64,000 bases of DNA from Auanema rhodensis. Taxonomy: Eukaryota; Nematoda; Chromadorea; Rhabditida; Rhabditidae. Positions 59,834 to 64,000 of the stretch are shown here, piece by piece. Position numbers and translations under genes: made by a program. The stretch lies in the NCBI GenBank assembly GCA_964057225.1, contig OZ059895.1:3348001-3412000 (forward strand). Reading direction: 5' to 3'. How positions within the stretch are numbered: position 1 is the first letter of the stretch; each line of letters begins with the position of its first letter. The notes beneath the pieces were generated by a model. It was not told the DNA's origin. It saw only the letters and a program-made list of their open reading frames with translations, and made no database searches.

Positions 59834-62800
59834 AGCCTACGTAGGAAAACATCCGTTCAAGCAACAGAACTTGGGAAGATCCATGTCTGATTAGACGGTC
59901 AGTTTATTATTTAAGGGTAACCTGTGCTGCGTATAATTTATGGGTGTACAAAAATCAAAGTTTATTACTATCTTTACAAAATAGATACAAAAAAATTGGA
60001 ATGTGATCACATGTTCTGATGTTTTGAAGGGCATGTTTTACTAGCCTACGTAGGAAAACATCCATTCAAGCAACAGAACTAGGAAAGATCCATGTCTGAT
60101 TAGTCGGTCAGTTCATTATTTAAGGGTAACCTGTGCTGCGTATAATTTATGGGTGTACAAAAATCAAAGTTCTTAATCAAAGTTTAAAAAACAAACTGAA
60201 TAAAAGTTAGAAAATCTGAATTAAAATCTTTCCAACATAGTGTTCAACATATGATATATTACTATCTTTACAAAATAGATACAAAAAAATTGGAATGTGA
60301 TCACATGTTCTGATGCTTTGAAGGGCATGTTTTACTAGCCTACGTAGGAAAACATCCGTTCAAGCAACAGAACTTGGGAAGATCCATGTCTGATTAGACG
60401 GTCAGTTCATTATTTAAGGGTAACCTGTGCTGCGTATAATTTATGGGTGTACAAAAATCAAAGTTTATTACTATCTTTACAAAATAGATACAAAAAAATT
60501 GGAATGTGATCACATGTTCTGATGTTTTGAAGGGCATGTTTTACTAGCCTACGTAGGAAAACATCCATTCAAGCAACAGAACTTGGGAAGATCCATGTCT
60601 GATTAGACGGTCAGTTCATTATTTAAGGGTAACCTGTGCTGCGTATATTTTATGGGTGTACAAACAACAAGGTTCTTAATCAAAGTTTAGAAAACAAACT
60701 GAGTGAAAGTTGAAAAAATCTGAATTAAAATCTTTCCAACATAGTGTTCAACATATGATATATTACTATCTTTACAAGATAGATACAAAAAAATTGGAAT
60801 GTGATCACATGTTCTGATGCTTTGAAGGGCATGTTTTACTAGCCTACGTAGGAAAACATCCGTTCAAGCAACAGAACTTGGGAAGATCCATGTCTGATTA
60901 GACGGTCAGTTCATTATCTAAGGGTAACCTGTGCTGCGTATAATTTATGGGTGTACAAAAATCAAAGTTTATTACTATCTTTACAAAATAGATACAAAAA
61001 AATTGGAATGTGATCACATGTTCTGATGTTTTGAAGGGCATGTTTTACTAGCCTACGTAGGAAAACATCCATTCAAGCAACAGAACTAGGAAAGATCCAT
61101 GTCTGATTAGTCGGTCAGTTCATTATTTAAGGGTAACCTGTGCTGCGTATAATTTATGGGTGTACAAAAATCAAAGTTCTTAATCAAAGTTTAAAAAACA
61201 AACTGAATAAAAGTTAGAAAATCTGAATTAAAATCTTTCCAACATAGTGTTCAACATATGATATATTACTATCTTTACAAGATAGATACAAAAAAATTGG
61301 AATGTGATCACATGTTCTGATGCTTTGAAGGGCATGTTTTACTAGCCTACGTAGGAAAACATCCATTCAAGCAACAGAACTAGGAAAGATCCATGTCTGA
61401 TTAGTCGGTCAGTTCATTATTTAAGGGTAACCTGTGCTGCGTATAATTTATGGGTGTACAAAAATCAAAGTTTATTACTATCTTTACAAGATAGATACAA
61501 AAAAATTGGAATGTGATCACATGTTCTGATGCTTTGAAGGGCATGTTTTACTAGCCTACGTAGGAAAACATCCATTCAAGCAACAGAACTAGGAAAGATC
61601 CATGTCTGATTAGACGGTCAGTTCATTATTTAAGGGTAACCTGTGCTGCGTATATTTTATGGGTGTACAAACAACAAGGTTCTTAATCAAAGTTTAGAAA
61701 ACAAACTGAGTGAAAGTTGAAAAAATCTGAATTAAAATCTTTCCAACATAGTGTTCAACATATGATATATTACTATCTTTACAAAATAGATACAAAAAAA
61801 TTGGAATGTGATCACATGTTCTGATGCTTTGAAGGGCATGTTTTACTAGCCTACGTAGGAAAACATCCGTTCAAGCAACAGAACTTGGGAAGATCCATGT
61901 CTGATTAGACGGTCAGTTCATTATTTAAGGGTAACCTGTGCTGCGTATAATTTATGGGTGTACAAAAATCAAAGTTTATTACTATCTTTACAAAATAGAT
62001 ACAAAAAAATTGGAATGTGATCACATGTTCTGATGTTTTGAAGGGCATGTTTTACTAGCCTACGTAGGAAAACATCCATTCAAGCAACAGAACTTGGGAA
62101 GATCCATGTCTGATTAGACGGTCAGTTCATTATTTAAGGGTAACCTGTGCTGCGTATATTTTATGGGTGTACAAAAATCAAAGTTCTTAATCAAAGTTTA
62201 GAAAACAAACTGAGTGAAAGTTGAAAAAATCTGAATTAAAATCTTTCCAACATAGTGTTCAACATATGATATATTACTATCTTTACAAGATAGATACAAA
62301 AAAATTGGAATGTGATCACATGTTCTGATGCTTTGAAGGGCATGTTTTACTAGCCTACGTAGGAAAACATCCGTTCAAGCAACAGAACTTGGGAAGATCC
62401 ATGTCTGATTAGACGGTCAGTTCATTATCTAAGGGTAACCTGTGCTGCGTATAATTTATGGGTGTACAAAAATCAAAGTTTATTACTATCTTTACAAAAT
62501 AGATACAAAAAAATTGGAATGTGATCACATGTTCTGATGTTTTGAAGGGCATGTTTTACTAGCCTACGTAGGAAAACATCCATTCAAGCAACAGAACTAG
62601 GAAAGATCCATGTCTGATTAGTCGGTCAGTTCATTATTTAAGGGTAACCTGTGCTGCGTATAATTTATGGGTGTACAAAAATCAAAGTTCTTAATCAAAG
62701 TTTAAAAAACAAACTGAATAAAAGTTAGAAAATCTGAATTAAAATCTTTCCAACATAGTGTTCAACATATGATATATTACTATCTTTACAAGATAGATAC

Positions 62801-64000
62801 AAAAAAATTGGAATGTGATCACATGTTCTGATGCTTTGAAGGGCATGTTTTACTAGCCTACGTAGGAAAACATCCATTCAAGCAACAGAACTAGGAAAGA
62901 TCCATGTCTGATTAGTCGGTCAGTTCATTATTTAAGGGTAACCTGTGCTGCGTATAATTTATGGGTGTACAAAAATCAAAGTTTATTACTATCTTTACAA
63001 GATAGATACAAAAAAATTGGAATGTGATCACATGTTCTGATGCTTTGAAGGGCATGTTTTACTAGCCTACGTAGGAAAACATCCATTCAAGCAACAGAAC
63101 TAGGAAAGATCCATGTCTGATTAGACGGTCAGTTCATTATTTAAGGGTAACCTGTGCTGCGTATATTTTATGGGTGTACAAACAACAAGGTTCTTAATCA
63201 AAGTTTAGAAAACAAACTGAGTGAAAGTTGAAAAAATCTGAATTAAAATCTTTCCAACATAGTGTTCAACATATGATATATTACTATCTTTACAAGATAG
63301 ATACAAAAAAATTGGAATGTGATCACATGTTCTGATGCTTTGAAGGGCATGTTTTACTAGCCTACGTAGGAAAACATCCATTCAAGCAACAGAACTAGGA
63401 AAGATCCATGTCTGATTAGACGGTCAGTTCATTATTTAAGGGTAACCTGTGCTGCGTATATTTTATGGGTGTACAAACAACAAGGTTCTTAATCAAAGTT
63501 TAGAAAACAAACTGAGTGAAAGTTGAAAAAATCTGAATTAAAATCTTTCCAACATAGTGTTCAACATATGATATATTACTATCTTTACAAGATAGATACA
63601 AAAAAATTGGAATGTGATCACATGTTCTGATGCTTTGAAGGGCATGTTTTACTAGCCTACGTAGGAAAACATCCATTCAAGCAACAGAACTTGGGAAGAT
63701 CCATGTCTGATTAGACGGTCAGTTCATTATTTAAGGGTAACCTGTGCTGCGTATATTTTATGGGTGTACAAACAACAAGGTTCTTAATCAAAGTTTAGAA
63801 AACAAACTGAGTGAAAGTTGAAAAAATCTGAATTAAAATCTTTCCAACATAGTGTTCAACATATGATATATTACTATCTTTACAAGATAGATACAAAAAA
63901 ATTGGAATGTGATCACATGTTCTGATGCTTTGAAGGGCATGTTTTACTAGCCTACGTAGGAAAACATCCGTTCAAGCAACAGAACTTGGGAAGATCCATG
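59834..64000 (-). repeat. Satellite array, right arm, inverted relative to the left
   Basis: This is the same satellite family read on the opposite strand. From 59836 the palindrome CCTACGTAGG recurs at alternating spacings of 209 and 294-295 bp, seven times in a row, giving a dimer of about 503.5 bp. From 63361 the units are full-length monomers (295 bp). The right arm has variants that I did not see in the left arm, such as CTTTACAAAATAG, which breaks the hairpin, and GATGTTTTGAAGG. No 167-bp unit occurs. The array runs off the window end. There are no genes. Confidence 0.95.
60339..63360 (-). repeat. 1511-bp higher-order repeat (three dimers), two copies
   Basis: The two copies are 60339-61849 and 61850-63360. 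They share the rare TCATTATCTAAGG variant (60911 and 62422) and the same order of ACTTGGGAAG and ACTAGGAAAG alternatives, all at an offset of 1511 bp. A few differences, such as CAACAAGG versus AATCAAAG near 60668 and 62179, show they are not identical. Confidence 0.8.

Overview
The window is about 92% satellite DNA interrupted by one nearly intact Ty3/gypsy-type LTR retroelement. It is eukaryotic: the element carries reverse transcriptase, RNase H and a D,D35E integrase between long terminal repeats, primes from a probable tRNA-Gln, and sits in a long AT-rich tandem array. An invertebrate animal is the likeliest host, but nothing here fixes the species. I see no cellular genes, structural RNA genes or CRISPR arrays.

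Layout. (1) 1-48339: a satellite array in one orientation. The full monomer is about 294-295 bp. Two deletion derivatives occur: about 209 bp (85 bp lost) and about 167 bp (127 bp lost). The 167-bp form appears only in the first 20.4 kb. From about 26.6 kb to 47.8 kb the array consists of successive, partly overlapping tandem duplications with periods of about 3071, 2398, 1890, 1597 and 1977 bp, each an integer sum of 294/295- and 209-bp monomers. (2) 48340-59833: an 11,494-bp LTR retroelement with two 336-bp LTRs (5 differences), a primer-binding site directly after the 5' LTR, a 1.4-kb leader, one giant open frame (50102-58771) and a 0.7-kb 3' untranslated region. (3) 59834-64000: the same satellite in the opposite orientation, here as a regular 209+294 dimer (about 503.5 bp) with a superimposed 1511-bp period.

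The most interesting object is the retroelement. Its single frame reads Gag, then an envelope-like glycoprotein segment of about 1,100 residues, then protease, reverse transcriptase, RNase H and integrase. In familiar env-bearing LTR elements the envelope lies downstream of pol. Here a signal-peptide-like segment follows Gag, and a transmembrane helix with a PPTY motif comes just before the protease. The predicted product would cross the membrane twice, with Gag and Pol in the cytosol and the glycoprotein in the lumen. The frame has no early ATG (it opens at a GTG, and the first ATG is residue 236), so upstream splicing, a non-AUG start or readthrough of a stop codon must be considered.

The element lies exactly where the satellite flips orientation and shows no target-site duplication. 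This points to a rearrangement between two insertions, an inversion breakpoint, or an assembly join.
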